A stretch of 14,462 bases of DNA from Lachnospiraceae bacterium UBA7480 (GCA_002479655.1 DLOQ01000007.1:1-14462), one strand, 5' to 3'. Shown: positions 6,164 to 12,810, counted from the stretch's first letter. Notes: generated by a model from the letters alone, not told the origin. Translations and numbers: made by a program.

Positions 6164-6814
6164 ATGACGGATGAAGAACTTGTAATACAGTTAAAGGAGA
6201 ATAGGGAAGGCAAAAAAGAAGCCTTTGACGAGCTGTACACAAGGTATAAGGATCTGGCTATCAGAAATGCATATCTGATCATAGGAAACAGATCGGATGC
6301 GGAGGATGTCGTGCAGGAAGCATTTGTAACGAGTTATCTTCACATCGGCGAGCTAAAAAATCACAGTGGATATAAAGCGTGGCTGATGCAGATCCTGATC
6401 AGGCTTTCTTATCGGACGGCAAAACGTCGAAAACGGGAGTTCCCGGAGGAACATACGGAAGAGATCAGGGAGCAGATGGAATTAAAAGACGTTATGCAGT
6501 ACGGATCTGCGGAGTGTGTCTCTGCGGAACGGAGTTCACCGCTGGCGTATTTGATCACAAGGGAAGAGGCTGACAGGGTTATGACAGCGGTCAATGCGCT
6601 GTCGGCAAAACAAAGAGTCGTGATCGTCCTGTATTATTATGATGAATTGAGCGTGGAGGAGATCGCTTCGATCGCCGGAGTCAGTGCAGGAACGGTCAAA
6701 TCAAGGCTTTTTGCCGCAAGGAAGAATCTGAAACATTTACTTGGGCAGGATGATGCCGGTATCGTGGCACATCAGGCTCTGGGCAGAGGAAGAAAGGGAG
6801 TGACATCAATATGA
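6164..6814 (+). CDS. ECF-type RNA polymerase sigma factor
   Basis: This 216-residue protein has the two domains of group IV sigma factors. Sigma-2 lies at about 15-85 (AFDELYTRYKDLAIRNAYLI, then SDAEDVVQEAFVTSYLHI, which melts and reads the -10 element). Sigma-4 lies at about 137-193 (LSAKQRVVIVLYYYDELSVE, then EIASIAGVSAGTVKSRLFAA, a helix-turn-helix for the -35). The linker between them (about 90-135) is long for the family, and a 20-residue basic tail follows sigma-4. AAGGAG at 6146-6151 lies 12 bases from the ATG, slightly far. Its stop overlaps the anti-sigma start as ATGA, the usual coupling that fixes the ratio of the two proteins. It probably controls an envelope-stress or signal-response regulon; no target promoter was recognised in this window. 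Confidence 0.9.
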   Translation: MTDEELVIQLKENREGKKEAFDELYTRYKDLAIRNAYLIIGNRSDAEDVVQEAFVTSYLHIGELKNHSGYKAWLMQILIRLSYRTAKRRKREFPEEHTEEIREQMELKDVMQYGSAECVSAERSSPLAYLITREEADRVMTAVNALSAKQRVVIVLYYYDELSVEEIASIAGVSAGTVKSRLFAARKNLKHLLGQDDAGIVAHQALGRGRKGVTSI

Positions 6815-7608
6815 AAAAGTCAGAAAATATAATATCCAATGCTTTAAGATTCCATGCGGATGCCATAGAAGCTTCCCCGGTCATGAAGGAAAAAATTGAT
6901 CAGGCAATATTGGAACAGAATACTGTTTTCAAGAAGGAAAGGAGTACATCTATGAAATGGAATTTTAAGAAAGTGGCAGTTGCGGCTTTGGGAGTATGTC
7001 TGTTGACGGGAGGTGTCTGTTATGCGGCGGAACAGATGGTGCAATATTATGTGAGCAGCGGCAATATGTCCGATTATCAGACAGATTTTTCGGCGGTTGA
7101 CAGTTGCGCAAAAGAGGCCGGTTTGGATGTCAATGCATTGGAGGCGTTTGCAAATGGATATACGTTTGCGGAAGTAGGCGTAGATAAGACGGCGGCGATT
7201 GGTGAAGAAGGCCAGAAATTATACGAATATTCGGAGCTGGTGCTCAGATATGGGAAGGAGGGGCTTCCTTCGATCAGTATCTTCGCAGAGGATGCCGTTT
7301 ATGACGCAGGTTTTAACGAAGAGCTGATTTATGATGCCGTAAGGGAATGTGACGGCATAGAGCTTCGGTGTTACACCATCAACAATAAGTTCCTTCCGGT
7401 GGATTATGAGCTGACTGACGAGGATAAAGCCAACATGGATCATCCCAATTATAACTATGCGTATGGAAGCAGTGAAATTGAGATCAAGCAGTCTATGAAT
7501 GTTGTATGGATCAAAGACGGCGTAAGGTATCATATGTTTGGATTTGATCTGCCGCTTTCCGCAGAGGAAATGCTTGACATGGCGGAGGAAATGATCGGGG
7601 CGGAATAA
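6811..7608 (+). CDS. Putative anti-sigma factor, single-pass membrane protein
   Basis: This 265-residue product of the gene coupled to the ECF sigma has a short charged N-terminal segment (1-50) that would face the cytoplasm and could bind the sigma factor. One membrane helix follows at about 54-73 (VAVAALGVCLLTGGVCYAA), then an acidic outer domain (74-265) that I do not recognise. Assignment as anti-sigma rests on gene position, the ATGA overlap and topology, not on a known anti-sigma motif such as a zinc HxxxCxxC, which is absent. A second in-frame start at 6952 (Met48) has a better ribosome site than the first and would yield a form beginning with a signal-peptide-like sequence. A strong terminator follows at 7639-7678, closing the unit. 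The outer domain ends in LSAEEMLDMAEEMIGAE, probably helical. Confidence 0.65.
   Translation: MKKSENIISNALRFHADAIEASPVMKEKIDQAILEQNTVFKKERSTSMKWNFKKVAVAALGVCLLTGGVCYAAEQMVQYYVSSGNMSDYQTDFSAVDSCAKEAGLDVNALEAFANGYTFAEVGVDKTAAIGEEGQKLYEYSELVLRYGKEGLPSISIFAEDAVYDAGFNEELIYDAVRECDGIELRCYTINNKFLPVDYELTDEDKANMDHPNYNYAYGSSEIEIKQSMNVVWIKDGVRYHMFGFDLPLSAEEMLDMAEEMIGAE
6938..6954 (+). promoter_or_regulatory. Strong internal ribosome site and start within the anti-sigma gene
   Basis: AAAGGAG (6938-6944) stands seven bases before an in-frame ATG at 6952-6954 (Met48). The resulting 218-residue product would begin MKWNFKKVAVAALGVCLLTG, with a basic start, a hydrophobic core and small residues near CYAAE, as in a cleavable signal peptide. 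The site is stronger than the one used by the full-length protein. Confidence 0.5.
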
Positions 7609-7638
7609 ACGATAATTTTAGGGCAAGGCAGTAAAACG

Positions 7639-7678
7639 AAAGGCAGAAATTTATCGTCAGCGGTAGATTTCTGCTTTT
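7639..7678 (+). terminator. Strong intrinsic terminator after the sigma/anti-sigma pair
   Basis: Bases 7639-7656 pair with 7661-7678 to make an 18-bp stem (arms contain GGCAGAAAT and ATTTCTGC, three G-U pairs) capped by the tetraloop TCAG. The 3' arm ends in TTTT and is followed by CT and more T/A. This is the clearest intrinsic terminator in the window. Confidence 0.85.
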
Positions 7679-7740
7679 CTATAAAAGGATCTTCCTTGCA
7701 GGGATAAAATTTTGCGGAATCCGGAATATCAAAAGAAAGA

Positions 7741-8787
7741 ATGTGGTGGAATATGAAAAATGAAAGAAAAAATAAATTTCTAAAAAACTGCTGTCATATC
7801 ATTTTTATTATTTATTTTATTTTTTTAATAAAGATCGTACTTTTCAAATATAGAGGATTTTTCACTTTCTTTAATCACCTCCTGAAAGGAGAATTGTCGG
7901 GATTTCATTCTTATAATCTTATACCGTTTCAATCAATTTGGGAGTTTGCAAAATTGATGTTTGGCGGTAGTTTTTCCAGAGGATTTAATAATATTGTCGG
8001 AAATATCTTTGTATTTGTCCCTTTTGGATATTTTCTCCCTTTGCTGTATGTGAAATGCCGAAAATGGAAAACAGTCGTTTTTGCAGGCTTTTTTGTCAGT
8101 TTGGTCTTTGAAGTCTGTCAGTATTTTTTGTATTTAGGAAGTGCCGATGTTGATGATGTTATATTAAATTTACTTGGGGTTGCTTTGGGATTTTTATTCT
8201 TTAAGTTTATGAAAAAAAGAACAGAAAAAAAAGAAACGGGACGATATGCGGCAACTATTATATTGTCAATCATTGGGTTTATAGTGGCAGGTTATCTTGC
8301 TGTCGATTATTTTGGTATTATGTTTGGGATTCGAAATCAGAGTAATCAAAGTAATTTGTCAGACAGCGGCAATGACCTGCGGAGTGACTTTAGCGATAAT
8401 GAACAAGTGGAAATCAGTTCTGATGGTAACTTTGATGAGGAACAATGGAAAGACGGTTCTGATGATGAATTTGAAATGTTGGGAAATATAACGACATTTG
8501 ATGATTCATGCATTACAATAAACAAAATCGAAGTGGAAGATGTTGGAGATGGCATGGGTATCGCAAGCATTAACATTAAAGCTCCGGTTCTGCAAACGGT
8601 ATATATTACTGAAACTACAAAATATACGCAAAAAGACATATATGATGTAAATGGAGATAAAGTTGAAACGTCAGAAGCAGCAAAAGAGGATCTGGAGATA
8701 GATCAGCATATAAATATTAAGGGGTATCAATTAGATCAAAAATTTTATGCAACTGAAATAGAAATTTATAATTTTTTGTTTATGTAA
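7741..8787 (+). CDS. VanZ-family membrane protein with extra C-terminal domain
   Basis: This 348-residue protein carries a VanZ-like domain in residues 18-157: a first helix at 18-36, SYNLIPFQS (58-65), NIVGNIFVFVPFGYFLPLL (84-102), FEVCQYFL (123-130) and DVDDVILNLLGVALGF (136-151). VanZ itself gives low-level teicoplanin resistance by an unclear route; most relatives are uncharacterised. Unlike plain VanZ proteins (about 160-200 residues), this one continues with another helix (172-190), a low-complexity Ser/Asn/Asp/Glu linker (199-246) and a beta-rich tail (247-348) not recognised. With five to six helices the placement of the tail is uncertain. The annotated ATG has a poor ribosome site; a second ATG at 7753 follows GGTGGA and may be the true start. 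The gene is AT-rich and stands alone between terminator-like hairpins. Confidence 0.78.
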   Translation: MWWNMKNERKNKFLKNCCHIIFIIYFIFLIKIVLFKYRGFFTFFNHLLKGELSGFHSYNLIPFQSIWEFAKLMFGGSFSRGFNNIVGNIFVFVPFGYFLPLLYVKCRKWKTVVFAGFFVSLVFEVCQYFLYLGSADVDDVILNLLGVALGFLFFKFMKKRTEKKETGRYAATIILSIIGFIVAGYLAVDYFGIMFGIRNQSNQSNLSDSGNDLRSDFSDNEQVEISSDGNFDEEQWKDGSDDEFEMLGNITTFDDSCITINKIEVEDVGDGMGIASINIKAPVLQTVYITETTKYTQKDIYDVNGDKVETSEAAKEDLEIDQHINIKGYQLDQKFYATEIEIYNFLFM

Positions 8788-8795
8788 CTGCATGG

Positions 8796-8813
8796 AAAAT
8801 ATTACGATATTTT
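8796..8813. terminator. AT-only hairpin after the VanZ gene
   Basis: AAAATAT (8796-8802) pairs perfectly with ATATTTT (8807-8813) around TACG, eight bases after the stop. The all-AT stem is weak, but the terminal T-run within the arm makes a modest intrinsic terminator possible. Confidence 0.35.
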
Positions 8814-8841
8814 GTCTTATGGAATTCAACACAGTTTTTAT

Positions 8842-8869
8842 TTGACATTTTTCATAGCAGTGATATAAT
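8842..8869 (+). promoter_or_regulatory. Consensus promoter of the blaI-like/M56 operon
   Basis: TTGACA (8842-8847), a 16-base spacer and TATAAT (8864-8869) both match the sigma-70 consensus exactly. Transcription should start near 8876, inside the adjacent operator. This is the best promoter in the window, consistent with a strong promoter held down by a repressor. Confidence 0.85.
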
Positions 8870-8875
8870 TAATTG

Positions 8876-8891
8876 AACTACAAATTTAGTT
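8876..8891. promoter_or_regulatory. BlaI-type operator 1 (imperfect)
   Basis: AACTACAAATTTAGTT is a dyad with one arm mismatch, flanked by G and C that extend it. It begins six bases after the -10 box. The TACA half-site fits the TACA/TGTA pattern of BlaI/MecI operators. Its position over the start of transcription fits autorepression. Confidence 0.65.
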
Positions 8892-8916
8892 CTTTTCGAA
8901 TGTTACGGAGGGCGTT

Positions 8917-9303
8917 ATGGGCAGGCTGGAATTGTCGAAATGCGAAGGGATGGTTATGAAGACAATATGGAGCAGCGACGATATTCTGACGATGCAGGAG
9001 ATTACCGTGAAAGTAAACGCCCTGTTTCATCAGACGTGGAAGACTCAGACAGTATCCACCTATCTGGCGCGTCTTGTCAAGAAGGAATATTTATCTATGG
9101 AGAGACAAGGTCGTCTTTTTTATTATCATCCTTTGATTGCGGAAGAAGAATACGCCCGGCGGGAAATCACCAAATGTATGGATATGTGGGGAAATGCCAA
9201 AACAGGGGCGCTGCTGTCAGCGTTTACCCAGACAAAAGGCTTGACGGAAGAAGAGAGAGAATACATAAGGAGTATATTGGCGCATGGACAGAACGATAAT
9301 TAG
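8917..9303 (+). CDS. BlaI/MecI/CopY-family repressor
   Basis: This 128-residue protein has the full length and layout of BlaI/MecI repressors. The N-terminal winged helix covers residues 1-74: LSKCEGMVMKTIW, then QTWKTQTVSTYLARLVKKEY as the recognition region, then GRLFYYHPLI as the wing. A C-terminal helical dimer tail follows. In BlaI and MecI the signal leads to cleavage at Asn101-Phe102; here the aligned bond is Ala102-Phe103 (ALLSAFTQTKGL), so a cleavable site may be kept. GGAGG at 8907-8911 lies five bases before the ATG. The coding end overlaps the M56 gene by 20 bases, the standard coupled pair. It should repress the promoter at 8842-8869 through operator 1, and possibly a second promoter past the M56 gene. 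I avoid the symbol blaI because no beta-lactamase is present. Confidence 0.85.
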   Translation: MGRLELSKCEGMVMKTIWSSDDILTMQEITVKVNALFHQTWKTQTVSTYLARLVKKEYLSMERQGRLFYYHPLIAEEEYARREITKCMDMWGNAKTGALLSAFTQTKGLTEEEREYIRSILAHGQNDN

Positions 9304-10768
9304 GCTGATGATATTTGCGATCTTGCTGACAAGCCTGCAGGGAAGCATTCTGTGCATGCAGTCGCTTGTGGTGATAAAGCTGTGCGGGGAACAATACCAT
9401 AAAATGCAGCTTCGTTTATTAAAATGGAGTGCCGCGGCATTGTTGCTGCCTGTGGCATTTCTTGTTCTGGTTATGGAAGAGGTGGACTTAAAGTTTGCCC
9501 CTTTTATCCCTTTGGCCTTTCGCTCCACATTTTTGATCAGCACGGAGTCCCAAGCAGCTAGGGTTTACAGTGTTTTGGCGGAAGTGTGGCTTGCGGGCGC
9601 GGTCTTGCACGCGGTCATTACAGCCATTCCGCGATATTGCCTGCTGCGTCTGCGCAGGTCATGTATTCCGGTAGCGGATGAATCGTGGCAGGCGCTTTTG
9701 GAGGAATATCGGCAGCGTTTTGGCATCCGCAGGGTTGCTTTAAGCCAGCATTACGGGCTGCGGTCGCCGATTACGGTGGGAATCCTTCATCCTGAAATCA
9801 TTCTTCCGGTTCAGGACTATACGATGACACAGATGCACATGATCTTGGCGCATGAGATGAATCATATTAAAAACAAGGATCTGCTTTGGAAAAGGATTTG
9901 TCTTGCCGCAGAGGGGATACATTGGTTCAACCCGCTCGTCCGGCTGTTGACCGGAAAGGTGATCTATCTGGAAGAGGTGATCTGCGACAGGCAGTCCGTG
10001 GAGTGCGCTTCTGAATTTTCCGTACAGGACTATGGAAGATTTCTGGCGGATGTGGAAGATAACCAGATAGGGGAAAGCGCGGTAGCGGCGCTGTGCGAAT
10101 CCCGGAATATCGTGGCGCGCAGAATCAGCCTTTTGACGGATGGCAGTAGGAAATTGCTGCCGGGGAGATTCGTTTTCCCTGCCTGTCTTACGTTGCTGCT
10201 CATATGTACCTTGTTTTTGTCCCATACTGCCGCTACATATGCGGCGGAATCTATGTATGGCGTTTCCGGTGGAGTTCTCGAGGATGCGGAGGAACCGGCG
10301 GAATGGAGTTATACCTTTTCCGAGGTAATGCCCGAAGGCACGGAGGAATGGAGTTATGTATCTGTGTATGACGTTCCCGGCGGAATCCCCGAGGGTACGG
10401 AGGAATCGACGGAAGCCAATTTGATTTATGGCGCCCCGGACTTGTCTGTCACAGAGAAGGATGTGAGCGTGGAATATACAGAGGCTCCTTTTGAATATGA
10501 AGGCGTGTTGGAAGCGAAGACCAGATATCTTGTGTTTGCCACTCAGATGCCGGAAGGAGCCGAAATCAGTCTGGTATATAATAGTAAGGAAGACGAAGCG
10601 ATCCGCGTGGGAATCAAAGATCTTTCCACGGGTGAGCTGGCATACGAGGAAGCCGGGCATGGGGGATATAGTTATACTGTTCCGATAGCCGGAAACTATG
10701 CCGTCTATATTGAGAACGGGCAGGATCATGATCTGAACGGTTATGTGTTAGGGTATTATTTGGAATAA
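9284..10768 (+). CDS. M56-family (BlaR1-like) membrane metallopeptidase with a non-PBP outer domain
   Basis: This 494-residue protein has hydrophobic segments near 4-25, 48-63 and 95-115, a zinc-protease core and a final helix at 296-318. The core contains HEMNH (H190, E191, H194) and EEVICD with E231 as the likely third zinc ligand, as in BlaR1/MecR1. These proteins sense a ligand outside the cell and trigger cleavage of the partner repressor. The outer part (319-494) is only about 175 residues and lacks the SxxK/KTG motifs of the penicillin-binding sensor. It has a Glu/Pro/Gly-rich repeat (about 324-380) followed by a beta-rich domain (about 390-494) ending AGNYAVYIENGQDHDLNGYV, broadly like PPC-type beta-sandwiches. 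The ligand is therefore unlikely to be a beta-lactam bound covalently. AAGGAG lies upstream within the repressor gene. No beta-lactamase gene is nearby. Confidence 0.85.
   Translation: MDRTIIRLMIFAILLTSLQGSILCMQSLVVIKLCGEQYHKMQLRLLKWSAAALLLPVAFLVLVMEEVDLKFAPFIPLAFRSTFLISTESQAARVYSVLAEVWLAGAVLHAVITAIPRYCLLRLRRSCIPVADESWQALLEEYRQRFGIRRVALSQHYGLRSPITVGILHPEIILPVQDYTMTQMHMILAHEMNHIKNKDLLWKRICLAAEGIHWFNPLVRLLTGKVIYLEEVICDRQSVECASEFSVQDYGRFLADVEDNQIGESAVAALCESRNIVARRISLLTDGSRKLLPGRFVFPACLTLLLICTLFLSHTAATYAAESMYGVSGGVLEDAEEPAEWSYTFSEVMPEGTEEWSYVSVYDVPGGIPEGTEESTEANLIYGAPDLSVTEKDVSVEYTEAPFEYEGVLEAKTRYLVFATQMPEGAEISLVYNSKEDEAIRVGIKDLSTGELAYEEAGHGGYSYTVPIAGNYAVYIENGQDHDLNGYVLGYYLE
10262..10415 (+). repeat. 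Degenerate repeats in the outer stalk of the M56 protein
   Basis: Three related coding units occur at about 10262-10312, 10325-10359 and 10373-10415. The peptides are GVSGGVLEDAEEPAEWSY, EVMPEGTEEWSY and DVPGGIPEGTEESTEAN. They share G-G-(V/I)-x-(E)-G/D-x-E-E and WSY and probably form an extended acidic stalk. Unit number may vary among strains. Confidence 0.6.
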
Positions 10769-10771
10769 CCC
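10751..10771 (+). terminator. Hairpin over the M56 stop codon
   Basis: GGGTATT (10751-10757) pairs with AATAACCC (10764-10771) with one bulged A and a six-base loop, followed by TGTATATATTTA. It could be a weak terminator for the M56 operon, but it overlaps the candidate -35 box of the next promoter, so the two readings compete. Confidence 0.35.
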
Positions 10772-10787
10772 TGTATATATTTATCTA
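10760..10787 (+). promoter_or_regulatory. Candidate promoter before the paralogue array
   Basis: TTGGAA (10760-10765), a 16-base spacer and TATCTA (10782-10787) are a partial sigma-70 match ending four bases before operator 2. The spacer length equals that of the blaI-like promoter, and the operator sits at nearly the same offset (four versus six bases after the -10), which raises the odds that this is real. Confidence 0.45.
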
Positions 10788-10791
10788 ACCA

Positions 10792-10807
10792 AACTACAAA
10801 TGTAGTT
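10792..10807. promoter_or_regulatory. BlaI-type operator 2 (perfect dyad)
   Basis: AACTACAAATGTAGTT is perfectly symmetric around a central AA, with TACA and TGTA half-sites as in BlaI/MecI operators. It matches operator 1 at 15 of 16 positions; the single difference (G at 10802) makes this copy the more symmetric of the two. It lies 24 bases after the M56 stop and 104 bases before the first array gene. Confidence 0.75.
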
Positions 10808-10827
10808 AGGAGGAGCTGCAACGAAAG

Positions 10828-10875
10828 GTGAGTCTTCTGAAATATTTACATCTGATTTACAGGCGGAAAAGTTGA
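10828..10875 (+). CDS. Possible 15-codon leader ORF or remnant gene start
   Basis: A strong Shine-Dalgarno, AGGAGGAG (10808-10815), immediately follows operator 2 but has no gene in the usual place. The nearest start is GTG at 10828, opening a 15-codon frame (product SLLKYLHLIYRRKS after the start) that ends at TGA 10873-10875. It may be a leader peptide, or the 5' end of a lost target gene. Too short to support on its own. Confidence 0.2.
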   Translation: MSLLKYLHLIYRRKS

Positions 10876-10890
10876 GTAAACAATAAATTT

Positions 10891-10915
10891 AAGAAAGGTT
10901 AGGGATTGTAAATGG
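10891..10915 (+). repeat. Conserved translation leader, copy 1
   Basis: This 25-base stretch ending in the start of the first array gene (AAGAAAGGTTAGGGATTGTA, then AATGG) differs at one base from 12786-12810 before the second paralogue. It supplies the ribosome site (AAAGG, or AGGG about eight bases from the ATG) and shows that the duplicated unit carried its leader. A shortened version precedes the third copy at 14176-14194. Confidence 0.8.
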
Positions 10916-12276
10916 AAAAACAGGTATTGCGGATACCGACGTCGAACGGTATTTTCAGATTCACGAATGTCAGAGAAATGACAGAGGAGGGTGTGGACAA
11001 ATACAACGCCATACAAGGCACAAAGCCGGAGCATGATGTGGATACCGAAGTATTCAAACTTGCAGAAAGCAGCCGCGGACCTTACCGTCCGCATGAATTC
11101 GCGCGGGTTTTGAGTATATTATTATTCGCAAGAGAGGGGAGAGAAAATTCTCGGCTGCCATGGCTCTCAATCGCTAATGATGCGTCTGAAAGCGGTGATT
11201 TGGAAATTTGCCGAGAGATTGTGTTCCGTGCTATTAAGGAGTGCCGCAAGGAAAATGTGAAAAAATCCCTTATCCCGCTCACCAAAGAAAGCGCGGATGA
11301 TAATGCAGCGGACATTATGGGAATGATTGTGGACGAGCTTGGCGAACTTTCGGAGGAAGAGTATGAGGAGCTGCTGGATGATTTCGGTGCGCTGCTGGTT
11401 CAATGGAGAGAGCTGGAAGTGCCGAAATGCAAGGACAAAGGCGCTTATGAGCTTGTGTATCAATTGGTTCAGCGCTGCTATGAACACAAGGCGTACCGTA
11501 CCGCAATGAGACTGTCAGGACTATTGTATGTCGCTGATGAGCCCAAAAAGAAGCCTAACCTAGCCAAAACAGATCTGCTTATGGGAATGGTCATGTACGA
11601 GCTGGGGTATATGGAGGCAGCGAAGCGGTGCTTTCTGTTTGCCGACGAGGATACCAAAGGCGGGTGCTGGGAAGGCGTTCCGGAAAAATACCGCGCATTG
11701 CTGGAGCAGGAAACAAAACTTGAAATAACCGAAGAGGTTCTGGAACTACAGAAATTCCTTGATGATGGTATTGCAAGCGGAAAGATCAAAACCTATACCC
11801 AAGAAGAAGTAGCCCTATACCATGACGGCAAGCTGGAAGTTGAGTTCCCTGATCCCAAGAAGCAGGACAAGGAGCGTAAAAAAATCGCAGAAAAGGCGCT
11901 GAAAGCATACGAAAAACACGCGGACGGCGATGCCGAGGAAAGGCTGAAAGGAATAGAAGCGGCTTTTGCGGTGTTCACGGAAGAACCGGAGGTTTACGAG
12001 CAGGCGGCGTATCTTTACTTTATGCAAGCGAACGGCTACCTCGATGAAGGCGATTTGGAAAACGCACTCGCGACAATCAAAAAAGCGTACAACTGCAAGA
12101 ACGGCAAAATCAACGGTATGGTCTTGCTCACGTTCGCAATAATCCTAAGCAAAATGGAAAGACACAGCGAGGCAACCGTCTACATATTCCGCGCCTATAT
12201 CCTTTTCGGCGAGGAGTTCGTCACAGAAAAACTCGGTGAGGGCGCTATGGAAGCGCTGGAAGACTATCTATCTTGA
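10912..12276 (+). CDS. Array paralogue 1: helical TPR-like protein of unknown function
   Basis: I do not recognise a named family for this 454-residue protein. It lacks a signal peptide or membrane helix and is rich in Glu/Lys helices, so it is probably cytoplasmic. Residues 1-27 are weakly conserved among the copies. The body starts at VDKYNA (28-33). Conserved blocks are HEFARVLSILLFAR, ESGDLEICRE, ESADDNAADIMGMI, YEELLDDFGALLVQW and RCYEHKAYRTAMRLSGLLYVA. A C-terminal part (about 347-454) has the A-x-L/F-x-x spacing of TPR-like helix pairs (AYLYFMQANGYLDEGDLENA, then MVLLTFAIILSKMERHSEAT). It is the first gene after the BlaI-type operator 2. The body is about three-quarters identical by eye to the copy at 12807, with many silent changes between them, so protein sequence is under selection. 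Role in scaffolding, immunity or regulation is open. Confidence 0.75.
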   Translation: MEKQVLRIPTSNGIFRFTNVREMTEEGVDKYNAIQGTKPEHDVDTEVFKLAESSRGPYRPHEFARVLSILLFAREGRENSRLPWLSIANDASESGDLEICREIVFRAIKECRKENVKKSLIPLTKESADDNAADIMGMIVDELGELSEEEYEELLDDFGALLVQWRELEVPKCKDKGAYELVYQLVQRCYEHKAYRTAMRLSGLLYVADEPKKKPNLAKTDLLMGMVMYELGYMEAAKRCFLFADEDTKGGCWEGVPEKYRALLEQETKLEITEEVLELQKFLDDGIASGKIKTYTQEEVALYHDGKLEVEFPDPKKQDKERKKIAEKALKAYEKHADGDAEERLKGIEAAFAVFTEEPEVYEQAAYLYFMQANGYLDEGDLENALATIKKAYNCKNGKINGMVLLTFAIILSKMERHSEATVYIFRAYILFGEEFVTEKLGEGAMEALEDYLS

Positions 12277-12305
12277 ACAACAATTATTTCCAGGAGGATC
12301 ATATT

Positions 12306-12770
12306 ATGATGAATAAAATTTTTGGAGAACTGAATTATGATTATATTTGGGAAGGAGAAACCCCAATTAATTTGTTTGATGAAGAATATAAAATCAAATT
12401 AGGAATAGAAGATGAAGATGAAGTTGGAATATCTTCAATACAAGAGGAAACATTTGTATTTTTTAAAAATAATGAAAAAATCATTGGCAAAAAGATTGAA
12501 GAAGCAATTTATGATTATTATTGCAAAATACATATGTACGAACCTGAAAAAATAGATGCTAATGTGATTAATGATTTGCAAGAAGTGAAAAATTCTAAAG
12601 AAATGAAATACTTAGTAAAGCCAATTCAGATGTGTATTCCGGAACTTGAGGATGACAGAGAAATGGAGATATTGTTTAATTGCAAGTGGGATTTTGAAGC
12701 GGGTCTTGGTGTTAGAATAGTAAATGAAGAGATTGTAAAGATTGGCACGCAAAATGATGTATTGATATAA
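12306..12770 (+). CDS. DUF6985-like small protein
   Basis: This 154-residue acidic protein uses the ATG at 12306 because AGGAGG (12292-12297) lies eight bases before it. An upstream TTG at 12273 in the same frame overlaps the previous stop but has no ribosome site. It begins MMNKIFGELNYDYIWEGE and ends with CKWDFEAGLGVRIVNEEIVK (126-145) and IGTQNDVLI. The CxWDxExGLGV and vGtQd pattern matches my recollection of DUF6985 (close to DUF2004-type) proteins. These have no established function and often occur among scattered immunity-type genes. Its base composition is much more AT-rich than the two flanking paralogues, so it was probably inserted between them or comes from a different source. Spacing (29 bases after the first array gene, 36 before the next) suggests one transcript. 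Confidence 0.7.
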   Translation: MMNKIFGELNYDYIWEGETPINLFDEEYKIKLGIEDEDEVGISSIQEETFVFFKNNEKIIGKKIEEAIYDYYCKIHMYEPEKIDANVINDLQEVKNSKEMKYLVKPIQMCIPELEDDREMEILFNCKWDFEAGLGVRIVNEEIVKIGTQNDVLI

Positions 12771-12785
12771 AAAACTTACTTGAAC

Positions 12786-12810
12786 AAGAAAGGTTAGGTA
12801 TTGTAAATGG
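12786..12810 (+). repeat. Conserved translation leader, copy 2
   Basis: AAGAAAGGTTAGGTATTGTA followed by AATGG matches 10891-10915 at 24 of 25 bases. The sequence upstream of this point is unrelated in the two copies, so the similarity boundary of the duplicated unit lies at about 12786. Confidence 0.8.

Noticed and set aside
9740..10729. Long open frame (329 codons) on the minus strand inside the M56 gene
   Set aside because: It is antisense to a well-supported zinc-protease gene and its translation is rich in Arg/His/Phe without recognisable motifs.
8917..10768. Classical beta-lactamase regulon (blaI-blaR1-blaZ)
   Set aside because: The M56 protein lacks the penicillin-binding sensor motifs and no beta-lactamase or PBP gene occurs in the window.
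12273..12305. Upstream TTG start giving an 11-residue longer DUF6985-like protein
   Set aside because: It has no Shine-Dalgarno at the right distance, whereas AGGAGG stands eight bases before the ATG at 12306, where family-like sequence begins.
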